Assembly (NCBI RefSeq): GCF_030406725.1
Contig: NZ_CP129107.1
Location: 186,001-250,000 of the forward strand
Length of the DNA: 64,000 bases
Source: Alteriqipengyuania flavescens
GTDB taxonomy: Bacteria; Pseudomonadota; Alphaproteobacteria; Sphingomonadales; Sphingomonadaceae
Direction: 5' to 3'
Shown here: positions 42,230 to 51,115 of the stretch, in pieces
Numbering within the stretch: position 1 is the first letter of the stretch
Layout: each line of letters opens with the position of its first letter
The notes under the pieces: generated by a model
Seen by the model: the letters and a program-made list of their open reading frames with translations, nothing else
The model's database searches: none
Told to the model about the DNA's origin: nothing
Position numbers and translations under genes: made by a program

Positions 42230-44971
42230 TCAGAAGAACAGCTTGCGGAATTCGATTCCGACATAGCTGCCGACCGGATCGACCAGGAACGGCTGGTAGG
42301 CGATGGGCACATCGCCATTGCCATCCGTGACGCGGCGACGCGTGTCGAAGATGTTGTCCGCCCGCAGGGAAACCCGCGCGCCCTTCCAGATGCCTTCGTT
42401 GTCGATGACTTCGCCGAGATCCGCGAACAGCCGTACGTCGAAAGTGGCAAGATCGCCGAAGAACAGGTCGGTCGAACCCGGCGCGCCGGTGCCGAGCACG
42501 GTGCTCGCACCCGAATAGCGGCCCGACAGTCGCAAGCCGAGGCCATCGCGGAACGCGCCTGCCTCCAAAGAGGCGGACCCGCGCGGATTGCCGCTGCTGT
42601 CGACCGCATCGCCATCCAGCAGGTCGAGCAGCGGGCCGCCTTCCGCAATCAGGATCTCGTTCGTCAGCTCGTAATTGTAGGTGAGGTTGACGAAATACCG
42701 CCCGCGCCCGTCGCCGCCGCCGAACATGCCGCCACCGCGTCGGCCGCCGCCGCCGCCGCCACGCTGGCCGCCACCTTGTCCGGCGCCCGATGCCTGCTGC
42801 CCGCCGCCCGTCTCGCGGCTGCAGATCATGGTGCGGAACTGCGCCACGCGTTCGAAATCGACCGTGCCGTCGTCCTTGCGGAACCGTGCGAGGAAGCCTG
42901 CCGCCTGCTGCGGGTCGAAGCCTTCGCCCATCTCGGCGATCGCGGCCTCGTCACCGTCCACCGCGGCCACGACGCGGCGGATGAAATCCATTCCGTCTTC
43001 GGCACAAACTTTCGTGCGGAATTCCATGAAGCGGACGCGCTGTTCCTCGCTCATTCCGGGAGGCCCGCCAGCGCCGCCCGGCCCGCCACCAGGCCGGGCG
43101 CCTTCGGGACGGTCGGAGCCCTCGCCCGCAGCGGCAGGCCTTCCGCCGGCGCCTTCGGGCTGGCCGCCCTGCGGCCGCGCTTCGCCGAAGCTGCCGCGCA
43201 CGGTCAGACCGACGGCAAGCCGGCTCGCATCCTGCCGCGCATAGGTGACCGGACGGCTGTCGAGCGCCACCAGCTCGCCGAATGCGTTGCGTTGGACACG
43301 GCCGGGAAACGCCGCCTCGATCTCCGGCGTCAGGAAGGGGAAGGACGCGGTGACATTGCGCGAGGAATTGTCGAAGTACTCGACGTTCAAGCGCGCATCG
43401 TCCCAGAACCACGGCTGCCAGTTGGCGCTGAATTTCCAGTCGCGCTGGGTCTCCGCCAGAAGGTCGGGATTGCCGCCGCTGGTCACCGTGACGAGCGAGG
43501 TCGTGTTGTTCGCGAAATCATAGACCGGCACGTTGAACGTATCGACTTGCGCCGCGCCCAGCTGGGTCAGGCCGGGGGCCTGCTCGGCATAGGTGTAGCT
43601 CGCGCCCAGCGTCAGGTTCTCGAAAATGCCCCACGTCAGGCCGGCGTTGTAATCGCCCAGCGTGCCGAAGTCGGAGACATCCTCCACCCCGGCGGACAAG
43701 TTGAGCGCCAGATCGCCCAGTGCGCCCCACGCATAATCGCGCTCCGCAATCGGGATGGTCACGTTGACGCCCGCGTTGAGATTGCGGCGCGACAGGTCGG
43801 TGTCGCGCGCGGTCCGGCTGTCCTGGCTTTCGACGCGGGTCCAGTCGCCGCCCAGGTCGAAGGTCGTCGAAACCTCGCCGGCCGGCAGTACCAGCGGCGT
43901 GCCGCGGAAGGTCGCCTTGCTGGCCAGCCCGGTCGATTGCGTCCGGCTGTTCGCCACGGCTGGCGCCAGCGGCTCGTCGGCATCGAAGCGCAGGTCGATA
44001 TCGCTTTCGCTTTCCGCCCGGCTGATATCCATTGTCAGAGCGGTGTCCCAGTCGCCGAGCAGGGTATTAAGCGCGCCGCCGTAAGACAGCGTATCGCTGC
44101 GGGTGCGGCGGTCGAGCGGGTCGACGGTGCCATCCGCCTCCACCAGCCGGACCCCCGACAAGCTGCGCGATTCGGAGCGTTCGTACGTCGCGTTGCTGCT
44201 GAGGGTGGTGATCCCCTCGCCCAATCGCGTCGTGTGGTTGCCGGTCAGCTCGAGAGAGCGCGATTCACCCCGCAACGAACGATAAAGGCCCTGATCCACC
44301 CCGGCGGGCAGCGCCGGGTCTTCGACCTGCGCGATGCCGCGTTCGCTTTCGGTCAGGAGCGAACTTTGGTTATATTCAGCATTGAGATTGAGGCGCGACT
44401 GGTCGGCCAGCTTCAGATAGGTCAGCTCGGTCTCGCCTGCAGCGAACCCGCCTCTGGTCGGCCCTTCCACCTCCACCTCGATCTCGCGGCTGGAGTAGTT
44501 CTCCTTCATGATGAAGTTGATCACGCGCCGGTCGGGCGGGAAGCCGTAACGCTGGGCCACTTCTTCGGGAAGGACCTCGACCTTTTCGATCGCTTCTGGC
44601 GGATAGCTGCGGAATTCGCGGAAGGACGATACGCGCAGGCCGTTGACCAGGAAGACCGGCTGCCCGCCGCCACGCCCGCGGGCGGAGCTGGTCTGCGGCG
44701 ACAGTTGCTGGACGAGATCGGCGATCGAGCTGGCGCCGTAGGCAGCGATATCCGCCTCGTCCAGTTCGATGATCGGCGCTTCGGGTGCGTTGATCTGGCC
44801 GCGCAGCGACCGCCCGATGACGAGGATTTCGTCGCCCTCCACCGGCGCTTCCGTATCGGGAGCATCGACGTCTTGGGCGACAGGAGACGGCGCATCCTGC
44901 GCAGCGGCGACGGCGGGCAGGGCAAACAGGGAAACGGCGATCGCGCCGAGCGAGGGGGTCCAGAATGTCAT
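42230..44971 (-). CDS. TonB-dependent outer-membrane receptor with low-complexity insert
   Basis: 913 residues. Signal peptide (about 1-25, ending VAAAQ), then an acidic linker, plug domain (EILVIGRSLRGQ; IADLVQQLSPQTSSARG; PVFLVNGLRVSSFREF) and a long beta-barrel ending in EFRKLFF with terminal Phe. Near residues 600-760 the barrel carries an extra block: a Gly/Pro/Glu-rich stretch (PEGARPGGGPGGAGG) followed by a helical segment with two Cys and a Gly/Arg run (GGGQRGGGGGGRRGGG). This is unusually large for a loop. The substrate is unknown; no adjacent transport partners. Start ATG 44971 gives the signal peptide directly. Confidence 0.9.
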   Translation of the reverse strand: MTFWTPSLGAIAVSLFALPAVAAAQDAPSPVAQDVDAPDTEAPVEGDEILVIGRSLRGQINAPEAPIIELDEADIAAYGASSIADLVQQLSPQTSSARGRGGGQPVFLVNGLRVSSFREFRSYPPEAIEKVEVLPEEVAQRYGFPPDRRVINFIMKENYSSREIEVEVEGPTRGGFAAGETELTYLKLADQSRLNLNAEYNQSSLLTESERGIAQVEDPALPAGVDQGLYRSLRGESRSLELTGNHTTRLGEGITTLSSNATYERSESRSLSGVRLVEADGTVDPLDRRTRSDTLSYGGALNTLLGDWDTALTMDISRAESESDIDLRFDADEPLAPAVANSRTQSTGLASKATFRGTPLVLPAGEVSTTFDLGGDWTRVESQDSRTARDTDLSRRNLNAGVNVTIPIAERDYAWGALGDLALNLSAGVEDVSDFGTLGDYNAGLTWGIFENLTLGASYTYAEQAPGLTQLGAAQVDTFNVPVYDFANNTTSLVTVTSGGNPDLLAETQRDWKFSANWQPWFWDDARLNVEYFDNSSRNVTASFPFLTPEIEAAFPGRVQRNAFGELVALDSRPVTYARQDASRLAVGLTVRGSFGEARPQGGQPEGAGGRPAAAGEGSDRPEGARPGGGPGGAGGPPGMSEEQRVRFMEFRTKVCAEDGMDFIRRVVAAVDGDEAAIAEMGEGFDPQQAAGFLARFRKDDGTVDFERVAQFRTMICSRETGGGQQASGAGQGGGQRGGGGGGRRGGGMFGGGDGRGRYFVNLTYNYELTNEILIAEGGPLLDLLDGDAVDSSGNPRGSASLEAGAFRDGLGLRLSGRYSGASTVLGTGAPGSTDLFFGDLATFDVRLFADLGEVIDNEGIWKGARVSLRADNIFDTRRRVTDGNGDVPIAYQPFLVDPVGSYVGIEFRKLFF

Positions 44972-45226
44972 GGCAGCGCTAGTGGGTCCGGCATGGTCGG
45001 CAAACAAGCCGCAAAGTGTATCAATCGTTGCCAATCTTCGACGAGCGACTTGGTTGCATGGCTGCGGCCGCCTTGTCGCCGCATGAACTGTGGCTTGGCG
45101 GAGCTCTGGAACGGTCCGATCCCCTCGCCGCTTCCCTTTTTGCTCTGCGCCCGCTAAAGGCCCCCGCGCGGCGGGAATTTCCCCGCAACCTGCATTGAAA
45201 TCTGAAGAAAGCGACCGAACCGGATC

Positions 45227-45487
45227 ATGGCCAAAGAAGAACTCCTCGAAATGCGCGGGAAAGTGACCGAACTTCTCCCCAACGCCATGTTTCGGGTGGA
45301 GCTGGAAAACGGCCACATGATAATCGGCCACACCGCCGGCAAGATGCGCAAGAACCGCATCCGCGTGCTGACGGGCGACGATGTGCTGGTGGAACTGACG
45401 CCCTACGACCTGACCAAGGGGCGCATCACCTATCGCTTCATGCCCGGGCGCGGCGGCCCCGGCCCGCAGTCGGCCCCGCCGGCCTGA
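45227..45487 (+). CDS. infA: translation initiation factor IF-1
   Basis: 86 residues, S1/OB fold. Typical [19 protein letters not shown] start and [12 protein letters not shown] end, with a 12-residue Gly/Pro-rich extension beyond the usual 72 residues. Begins the run infA-maf-RNase E/G-yacG. The 255-base gap before it holds no gene I can support. Confidence 0.96.
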   Translation: MAKEELLEMRGKVTELLPNAMFRVELENGHMIIGHTAGKMRKNRIRVLTGDDVLVELTPYDLTKGRITYRFMPGRGGPGPQSAPPA

Positions 45488-45516
45488 CCACCCGGCCCGG
45501 GTACTGCCGAAACACC

Positions 45517-46095
45517 GTGGCCGATACTCCGCAGCTGATCCTCGCTTCGGCCAGCCCGCGCCGGCTCGACCTGCTCGCACAGATCGGGGTCATGCCCGAC
45601 GCCGTGCGCCCCGCCGATATCGACGAGACCCCGCAGGATGCCGAACTGCCGCGCGACTATGCGCAGCGGATGGCGCGCGAAAAGGCGCAGGCGGCAGCAG
45701 ATGACGGCGCGCTGGTGCTGGCGGGCGACACGGTGGTCGCGGCCGGACGGCGCATCCTGCCCAAGACAGAGGACGAGGCCGAGGCGCAGCGTTGCCTTGC
45801 GCTGCTGTCGGGCCGCCGGCACCGGGTCCTGTCCGCCATCGCCCTGCGAGCGCCAGACGGCACCTTGCGCCACAAGCTCAGCGAAACGGCGGTGCGGTTC
45901 AAGCGCCTGTCCGATGCCGAAATCGATGGCTACATCGCCAGCGGCGAATGGCGCGGCAAGGCGGGCGGTTATGCCATCCAGGGCCGGGCGGCGGGGCTGA
46001 TCGACTGGATCCAGGGCAGCTATTCCGGCGTGGTCGGCTTGCCGCTTTACGAAACGCGCATCCTCCTCGAAGCCGCGGGCTACCGGCTTGGCTGA
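45517..46095 (+). CDS. maf: Maf family nucleoside triphosphate pyrophosphatase
   Basis: 192 residues; hydrolyses non-canonical or modified (d)NTPs to monophosphates. [18 protein letters not shown] at the start, [15 protein letters not shown] with the catalytic Asp, and [25 protein letters not shown] (shortened motif) at the end. GTG 45517 start. Stop overlaps the TTG start of the RNase-like gene by eight bases. Confidence 0.93.
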   Translation: MADTPQLILASASPRRLDLLAQIGVMPDAVRPADIDETPQDAELPRDYAQRMAREKAQAAADDGALVLAGDTVVAAGRRILPKTEDEAEAQRCLALLSGRRHRVLSAIALRAPDGTLRHKLSETAVRFKRLSDAEIDGYIASGEWRGKAGGYAIQGRAAGLIDWIQGSYSGVVGLPLYETRILLEAAGYRLG

Positions 46096-47077
46096 CCGGC
46101 CCGGGAACGAATGGCAGGTGGAGGAAGGGATCGGCGAACATCGCGCGATCCTGTGCCGGGGCGGAGAAATCGTGGCAGCGCGGATCGACTGGCCGGGAAA
46201 ACTCGCCGCCGGCCAGGTGGAGGACGCGGTCCTCGTCTCGCGCGCAAAAGGCAGCAGCCGAGGCACCGCCCGCTTTGCAAGCGGCGAGGAAGCGCTGGTC
46301 GACCGCCTGCCCAAGCACGCGCGGGAAGGCGCCGCCGTCCGGCTCGAAATCCATCGCCCCGCCCTGCGCGAGCAGGGCCGCAGCAAGATGGCGCAGGCCC
46401 GCCCGACATCCGCCGACCCCCGCCCTGCCCCGACGCTGGCCGAAGCCCTGCGCGCCGGGGGCCATGCCGTGCGCGTCGTGCATCGCTTCACGGAAGGCGA
46501 GTGGAATGCGCTGTGGCTCGACGCATGGCACGGCCGGACCGAGTTTGTGGGCGGCGAGCTCGCCTTTTTCCCAACGCCCGCGATGACGCTGGTCGATGTC
46601 GACGGCACGGCCGACCCGCGCAATTTGGCGCTGGCGGCAGCAGAGGCGCTCGGCAGCGCCATTGCGCGCTTCGACCTTGCCGGCTCCATCGGGATCGACT
46701 TCCCCACGCTTCAGGCCAAGGCCGACCGCAAGGCCGTGGATGACGCGTTGCAAAGCGCCCTCGATGGCTGGTCGCACGAACGCACCGCCATGAACGGCTT
46801 TGGCTTCGTCCAGTTGGTCGCCCGGCTCGAGCGCGCCTCCCTCCTCCACCGCATCGCCGGCCGGCGCACGGCCGCGGCTGCGCGCGCACTGCTGCGCCAT
46901 GGCGAGGCGGTGGCGGAGCCGGGCGAATTGCTCCTGACCTGCCATCCGGGCGTCGGCGCGGCCCTGCGGGACGATTGGCTGGAAGAACTTGCCCGCCGCA
47001 GCGGACGCAAGGTGCGGATAGCGACACGCGGCGACCTTGCGCTCGAAGCCGGATTCGCGCAGGCGGTGCAGCCATGA
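46088..47077 (+). CDS. short ribonuclease E/G family protein
   Basis: 329 residues, smaller than RNase G (~490) or E. N-terminal part is a reduced S1-like segment; the catalytic core keeps the two metal-binding aspartates (TLVDVDGT and GIDFPTL) and the ALLRHGEA region. The CPxCxG zinc-link of full RNase E/G is missing, so tetramer formation by zinc would not occur. TTG 46088 overlaps maf; the ATG of yacG overlaps the stop. This four-gene order is common in sphingomonads. Confidence 0.85.
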   Translation: MADRPGNEWQVEEGIGEHRAILCRGGEIVAARIDWPGKLAAGQVEDAVLVSRAKGSSRGTARFASGEEALVDRLPKHAREGAAVRLEIHRPALREQGRSKMAQARPTSADPRPAPTLAEALRAGGHAVRVVHRFTEGEWNALWLDAWHGRTEFVGGELAFFPTPAMTLVDVDGTADPRNLALAAAEALGSAIARFDLAGSIGIDFPTLQAKADRKAVDDALQSALDGWSHERTAMNGFGFVQLVARLERASLLHRIAGRRTAAAARALLRHGEAVAEPGELLLTCHPGVGAALRDDWLEELARRSGRKVRIATRGDLALEAGFAQAVQP

Positions 47078-47256
47078 CGCCGGCCGCTCCGCCACGACCC
47101 AAGCCCTGCCCGATGTGCAAAAAGCCCCGCAGCGAGGAATTCAGCCCGTTCTGCTCGGCGCGCTGCCGCGACCTCGACCTCGCCAAGTGGTTCGGCGAAG
47201 GCTATTCGATGCCCGGCGAACCCGCCAATCCGGACGACCTGGCGCACGAGGATTAG
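47074..47256 (+). CDS. yacG: DNA gyrase inhibitor YacG
   Basis: 60 residues, zinc ribbon. CPMC and CSARCRDLDLAKW provide the four Cys ligands. In E. coli YacG binds GyrB and blocks gyrase DNA binding. ATG 47074 overlaps the RNase gene stop (ATGA). Last gene before tRNA-Phe. Confidence 0.93.
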   Translation: MTPAAPPRPKPCPMCKKPRSEEFSPFCSARCRDLDLAKWFGEGYSMPGEPANPDDLAHED

Positions 47257-47394
47257 GTCGCCCGGCGCCGCGATCGGGGCGCAGCGCGATTTACCCCGCT
47301 TGCTCCCCAAATAGCCCTTGCCATCGCCCCGCGCCTTCGCCATAGGCGGCGCTCATTCGCCCAGCCGCCCACCCGGGCCGCTGCCGGACGATAT

Positions 47395-47470
47395 GCCCAA
47401 GTAGCTCAGTTGGTAGAGCATACGACTGAAAATCGTAGTGTCGGTGGTTCGATCCCGCCCTTGGGCACCA
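47395..47470 (+). tRNA. tRNA-Phe (GAA)
   Basis: 76 bases including encoded CCA. Acceptor stem GCCCAAG/CTTGGGC, D arm with AGCTCAGTTGGTAGAGCA, anticodon stem ACGACT..AATCGT region with GAA anticodon in the CTGAAAA loop, TTCGATC T-loop. A weak -35/-10 pair (TTGCCA, CATAGG) lies about 50 bases upstream. The exopolysaccharide region begins just after its 3' end. Confidence 0.97.
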
Positions 47471-47568
47471 TTTTCCTGTCTTTTTATAAACTTGCCTGAT
47501 GCCTTGCAAAGGGCCGCGGCCCGCTGAAAGGGGCACGGGACGAACTTCGGGCAGGGCGAGGCAAGAAG

Positions 47569-48126
47569 ATGAAGTACCGGGCAGAGATCGACGGTCTCCG
47601 GGCGTGGGCTGTCCTGCCGGTCATCCTCTTCCATGCCGGCTTCGGCCTTTTCAAGGGTGGCTACGTCGGTGTCGACATATTCTTTGTCATCAGTGGGTAT
47701 CTGATCACGACCATCCTGGTCGATGATATCGAGAAAGAACGCTTCAGCATCGCCCATTTCTACGAGCGACGCGCGAGGCGCATCCTGCCGGCGCTGACAC
47801 TTGTCGTACTGGCCTGTGTGCCCGCGGCGTGGGCGCTCATGCTGCCCGGTCAGCTTGACGACTTCGCGCAGAGCATCGTCGCCGCAAGCCTCTTTGTCTC
47901 GAACATCCTGTTCTGGATGGAAGCGGATTATTTCGACACGGCAGTGGAGGAAAAGCCGCTGCTCCACACGGGCACCATACTGTCGAAGGCGCCAAGTTTT
48001 CCGGCAAACGGGTCGACGAAGTGGACTGGTTCGCTTTTTGAGGAAATCAGGCGCGCCGGAGCAGGCGTCGCAGGATGGTTCGGGGAAGCAGGCCAAGCGC
48101 GCTATAACCGATCCCTTTCCCGGTAA
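47569..48126 (+). pseudogene. truncated OafA-type membrane acyltransferase
   Basis: The first ~133 residues are a good acyltransferase-3 family N-terminus: YRAEIDGLRAWAVLPVILFHA, GYVGVDIFFVISGYLIT and FYERRARRILPAL, ending at EEKPLLHT, where intact proteins continue WSLAVEEQ. After this the reading frame is not protein-like. In another frame HTVEGAKFSGKRVDEVDWFAF follows, ending at TGA 48039-48041, which could be the tail of the same or a neighbouring gene (SGNH-type ends have DxxH.S..G). An internal deletion with frameshift is the simplest explanation. The nominal frame runs to 48126, into the convergent sulfotransferase gene. Confidence 0.75.
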
Positions 48127-48877
48127 TAGTCTCGCTCTTGAAGCGCTGTGTCCATTCCGCGTTTCGGGAGCCCCCCTGTTTCCTGGTCGCAGGCGTTTGC
48201 GGAAGCGCGGCCTGGTCGATCGCAATCCCCGCAGATTCCGCCAGGCTTGAAACGGTTGACGGTATGTCGGCTTGAAATTCCGCCAAACGGATGGATCGGT
48301 TTGGGAGGGAGTTGCGGGCCAAAAATTCAGACCAGGCCGCGTTATCGGCGATGATCTCGCGTAAGCACCGCAAGATCAGCGCCTCGTCATATCGCGCTTC
48401 ACGGCCGTTGCCGCTCATCCCGCTGATCCATTCGCCGGTCTGGACGGCAATCGAATAGGAGACGGCTTGCGCTGCGAGATCATCGCGGACGAGATGCACC
48501 GCGTACGTATCGCCGAGCAAGGCAAACAGCCCTTGCAGGTCGGGAAACGCGCGCAAATGGGAATTGTGGATCTTGATACCGAACACGCCATTCGGCCCGG
48601 TCCGGTGAGCGATAATATCGCGAACGATTTCCATCGCATCCGACATGCCCGACCGACGGCCCCAAAGGGCGAGGTGCGAGGGATGAAGATATTCCAGCGG
48701 TAGTCCGAAGGCACCGCTGGCATGCAGCGTGCGACCAACGAGATGGCTTCCGGATCGACCGGTCGACGCAATGACGAAGGTCTTTCGATGTTCGGTCGCC
48801 GGATAGTCCAGCTCGCGCGCAAACTGGTCGCGCTGTGAAACGAGCATTCGCTCTTGCTCGGTGGATGAAGCGTTCAT
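48047..48877 (-). CDS. Stf0-type sulfotransferase
   Basis: 276 residues. PAPS-dependent sulfotransferase: 5'-phosphosulfate loop FVIASTGRSGSHLVGRTL at about residues 36-53, FGIKIHNSHLRAF and the 3'-phosphate region VHLVRDDLAAQAVSYSIAVQTG (in part). Closest known type is the trehalose 2-sulfotransferase Stf0 group; in a polysaccharide locus it may sulfate a glycan. ATG 48877 overlaps the pyruvyltransferase stop. Cytosolic, no signal peptide. Confidence 0.85.
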   Translation of the reverse strand: MNASSTEQERMLVSQRDQFARELDYPATEHRKTFVIASTGRSGSHLVGRTLHASGAFGLPLEYLHPSHLALWGRRSGMSDAMEIVRDIIAHRTGPNGVFGIKIHNSHLRAFPDLQGLFALLGDTYAVHLVRDDLAAQAVSYSIAVQTGEWISGMSGNGREARYDEALILRCLREIIADNAAWSEFLARNSLPNRSIRLAEFQADIPSTVSSLAESAGIAIDQAALPQTPATRKQGGSRNAEWTQRFKSETITGKGIGYSALGLLPRTILRRLLRRA

Positions 48878-49641
48878 GAGAGCCACAAGTCCGCGGGAAA
48901 GGCGTTCAGCAGACCTTCCTGCAACGGTCCAAGGTTTGGTAGTGGGGGCGGATTTACAGTGCGCGCCGCAACGTAATCAGGCGCAACAGGAAAATCCGTC
49001 CGCCCGGTCGATTCGTAATAGTCGCAATATTTGTCGAGCGATTCCGCCGATCGATGGTGCACGAATACCGCCGGGACGCCGTATGCCTCCGCCAGGATGA
49101 TGCCGTGCAGCGATCCGGACAGGACGACATCGGACGCCAGAATGGCATCGACGAAGGCGGCGAAATCATCCCCCACGGTTTGGAGAACGCGGTCGGACCG
49201 GTCGAAACGGGTCGGATCGCTTCGCTGCGGAATGATCAGCGGGCCCAGCTTCTTCTCGGCCGCCGGCCTTTCGAGCAACAGGGGAAGCAGGATGCCCGGG
49301 TCGCCGACCGTGTCGGGCGTTTCGATACCTTTGCTGCGAAGCAACTCGATTGTTCGGGGGCCGCGAACGGCCCGCACGTCAAGCTTTTCGAAATTGTACG
49401 CATCGTCGGGCTTCGTTCCATTGAATCCCGTGCCCCAGATCGTGTCGCCATCGCGGGCTTTCTCGAGGACGGAACCGAGAGCGAGCAACCGGTTTCGCGG
49501 GGCGCCGGTCGGCGCTGTTGCCAACTTGTCGAGACAACGGCCCACGATAAACGGAGAAAGTGCATCGCCCAGGTTCAAGGGTTGCGGGAAAATCTTGAAC
49601 CGCTTCGGACGGTACCAGTAAACATTGGAAAGATCGTACAT
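48874..49641 (-). CDS. polysaccharide pyruvyl transferase family protein
   Basis: 255 residues, CsaB/ExoV-like. Opens with LSNVYWYRP and NLGDALSPFIVGRCL, contains VRGPRTIELL, VGDPGILLP and SDVVLSGSLHGIILAEAYGVP (split here), the family core that binds PEP-derived substrate. Would add a pyruvate ketal to sugars, giving a negatively charged polymer. First of a two-gene minus-strand operon with the sulfotransferase. It lies opposite the flippase gene across 160 bases. Confidence 0.85.
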   Translation of the reverse strand: MYDLSNVYWYRPKRFKIFPQPLNLGDALSPFIVGRCLDKLATAPTGAPRNRLLALGSVLEKARDGDTIWGTGFNGTKPDDAYNFEKLDVRAVRGPRTIELLRSKGIETPDTVGDPGILLPLLLERPAAEKKLGPLIIPQRSDPTRFDRSDRVLQTVGDDFAAFVDAILASDVVLSGSLHGIILAEAYGVPAVFVHHRSAESLDKYCDYYESTGRTDFPVAPDYVAARTVNPPPLPNLGPLQEGLLNAFPADLWLS

Positions 49642-49801
49642 ACGGGGCCCTTCGACGATAGCCGTGGCCCTCTATGCACTCAGACGCTCCGACGCAACCG
49701 CGCGAAGGAAGCCGAAGCTTGAAAGCGGCAGGCGACGAGCCTAAGGAGCCGCAGTCAGACGCCCTACCTATTCTACCTATCAGAACAGAAGGTCCGCTAG
49801 C

Positions 49802-51115
49802 ATGGCAAAGGCCGGCTTGATCCGTCAGGCCCGCAAGGCCTTCGCCCTATTATTGGGGCCCGGTGTCATGCGTGCCGGTGAAGCGGTATTGCTGGTCGGC
49901 GTATCCATGGCGCTTGTCCGGGTGATGTCCGTGGGAGATTTCGGGCGATTCTCCTTCCTTTTCGCGGCGGTACGGCTGTTCTGCATCCCCATGGTGCAAG
50001 GCACCTCCAATCTCCTGGTCAGGGAGGTGCCGCGCCATATCCGGCTGGGTGAATATGGCGAAGCCCACCACGCCGTACGCTGGTCTACCCGGGCCGCCCT
50101 GCTGTGGGTGATCCCCGCGTCGATCGCTACCCTGCTCACATTTAGCCTCAGCAAGCTTTTCGACGGCGAAGTGCCATGGCTTGCGACCGCCGTCCTGGTT
50201 CTGGCATTCTGCCTATCCGGGCCTTTCATGGGTGCTGCGCGGTCGCTGAAGATGCCGGCTTTCGCCATGTTGCCCGCATCGGTCCTGGCGCCTGTGATCT
50301 TCGTCGCTTGCCTGTATCCGGTGTGGCAATCCGGAAGCGTCATCGATTGGAACCTGGCTGCTTTGCTTCGCGGGGCAATCTTCCTGTCGGCGGTCGTGTT
50401 CGCCTTCGCGGCGATCGCTTATTCGGCACGAGGGAAAGCGATCCGCCACACCACCCCCTCTTCGACACCGATATCGACAAGGATGTTCATACCTTTCGCC
50501 GTGGTTGGCGCATTGCAATATTTCAATCAACAGGCCGGAACGCTGATCGCGGGATTCACGACCGACGAGGAGGCGGTAGCGCTGTATCGCGCAGCGGCAC
50601 AGTTCGCCGCCGTCCTCTCCATGGTTCCAGCGACCATCAATCTCGTCGCGATGCCCTATATCTCGGAAAGTGCACAACTGGATGCACCTGAGAAAACCCG
50701 ACAGATCCTCTTTCGTGCGATGGCCGGCACCTGGGCCTGCACGGCGATCGGACTTCTTGCGATGATCCTGGTGGGCGAATGGCTGCTAGCAACAGCTTTC
50801 GGGGCTGCCTTCGCACCTGCTTACCAGGCCATGCTTATCCTGTGTGCCGGAACCGCGTTCGCCAGTGGCGGGGCATTCACGCTTGCGTACCTCAATTTAT
50901 CCGGTCGGCAAAAACGGCTGATGATGGCAGTCGTGCTATCCGCGCTGCTACAGGTCGTTCTGAGCCTTGTGCTGGTCGGCCCCTTCGGGATCGAGGGCAT
51001 CGCTGCTGCTGCAACTATCGCTCTATCCCTCAATGCGGTAGTGACCATCGCCATGGCTCTGCGCGCGTTGAAACCAAACCCCGACAACCCGACAAACAGC
51101 ACTGAGCAGACATAG
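49802..51115 (+). CDS. Wzx-type oligosaccharide flippase
   Basis: 437 residues with about twelve hydrophobic segments, MOP superfamily, moving lipid-linked repeat units across the inner membrane. Typical features: GEAVLLVGVSMALVRVMSV, DFGRFSFLFAAV near the N-terminus, and VMRAG. Ends NPDNPTNSTEQT. The stop TAG overlaps the next GTG by one base. First gene of the main polysaccharide operon. Confidence 0.85.
   Translation: MAKAGLIRQARKAFALLLGPGVMRAGEAVLLVGVSMALVRVMSVGDFGRFSFLFAAVRLFCIPMVQGTSNLLVREVPRHIRLGEYGEAHHAVRWSTRAALLWVIPASIATLLTFSLSKLFDGEVPWLATAVLVLAFCLSGPFMGAARSLKMPAFAMLPASVLAPVIFVACLYPVWQSGSVIDWNLAALLRGAIFLSAVVFAFAAIAYSARGKAIRHTTPSSTPISTRMFIPFAVVGALQYFNQQAGTLIAGFTTDEEAVALYRAAAQFAAVLSMVPATINLVAMPYISESAQLDAPEKTRQILFRAMAGTWACTAIGLLAMILVGEWLLATAFGAAFAPAYQAMLILCAGTAFASGGAFTLAYLNLSGRQKRLMMAVVLSALLQVVLSLVLVGPFGIEGIAAAATIALSLNAVVTIAMALRALKPNPDNPTNSTEQT

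Noticed and set aside
44972-45226. A small gene in the gap before infA
   Set aside because: Short frames there have no ribosome site and no protein-like composition; it probably holds two divergent promoters.
42230-45580. The TonB receptor frame can be extended upstream to about 1116 residues
   Set aside because: The extra ~200 residues have no signal or plug features, while ATG 44971 is followed at once by a good signal peptide.
47471-47568. Terminator or attachment site directly after tRNA-Phe
   Set aside because: A T-rich stretch is present but I found no hairpin, and no repeat of the tRNA end could be seen within the window.
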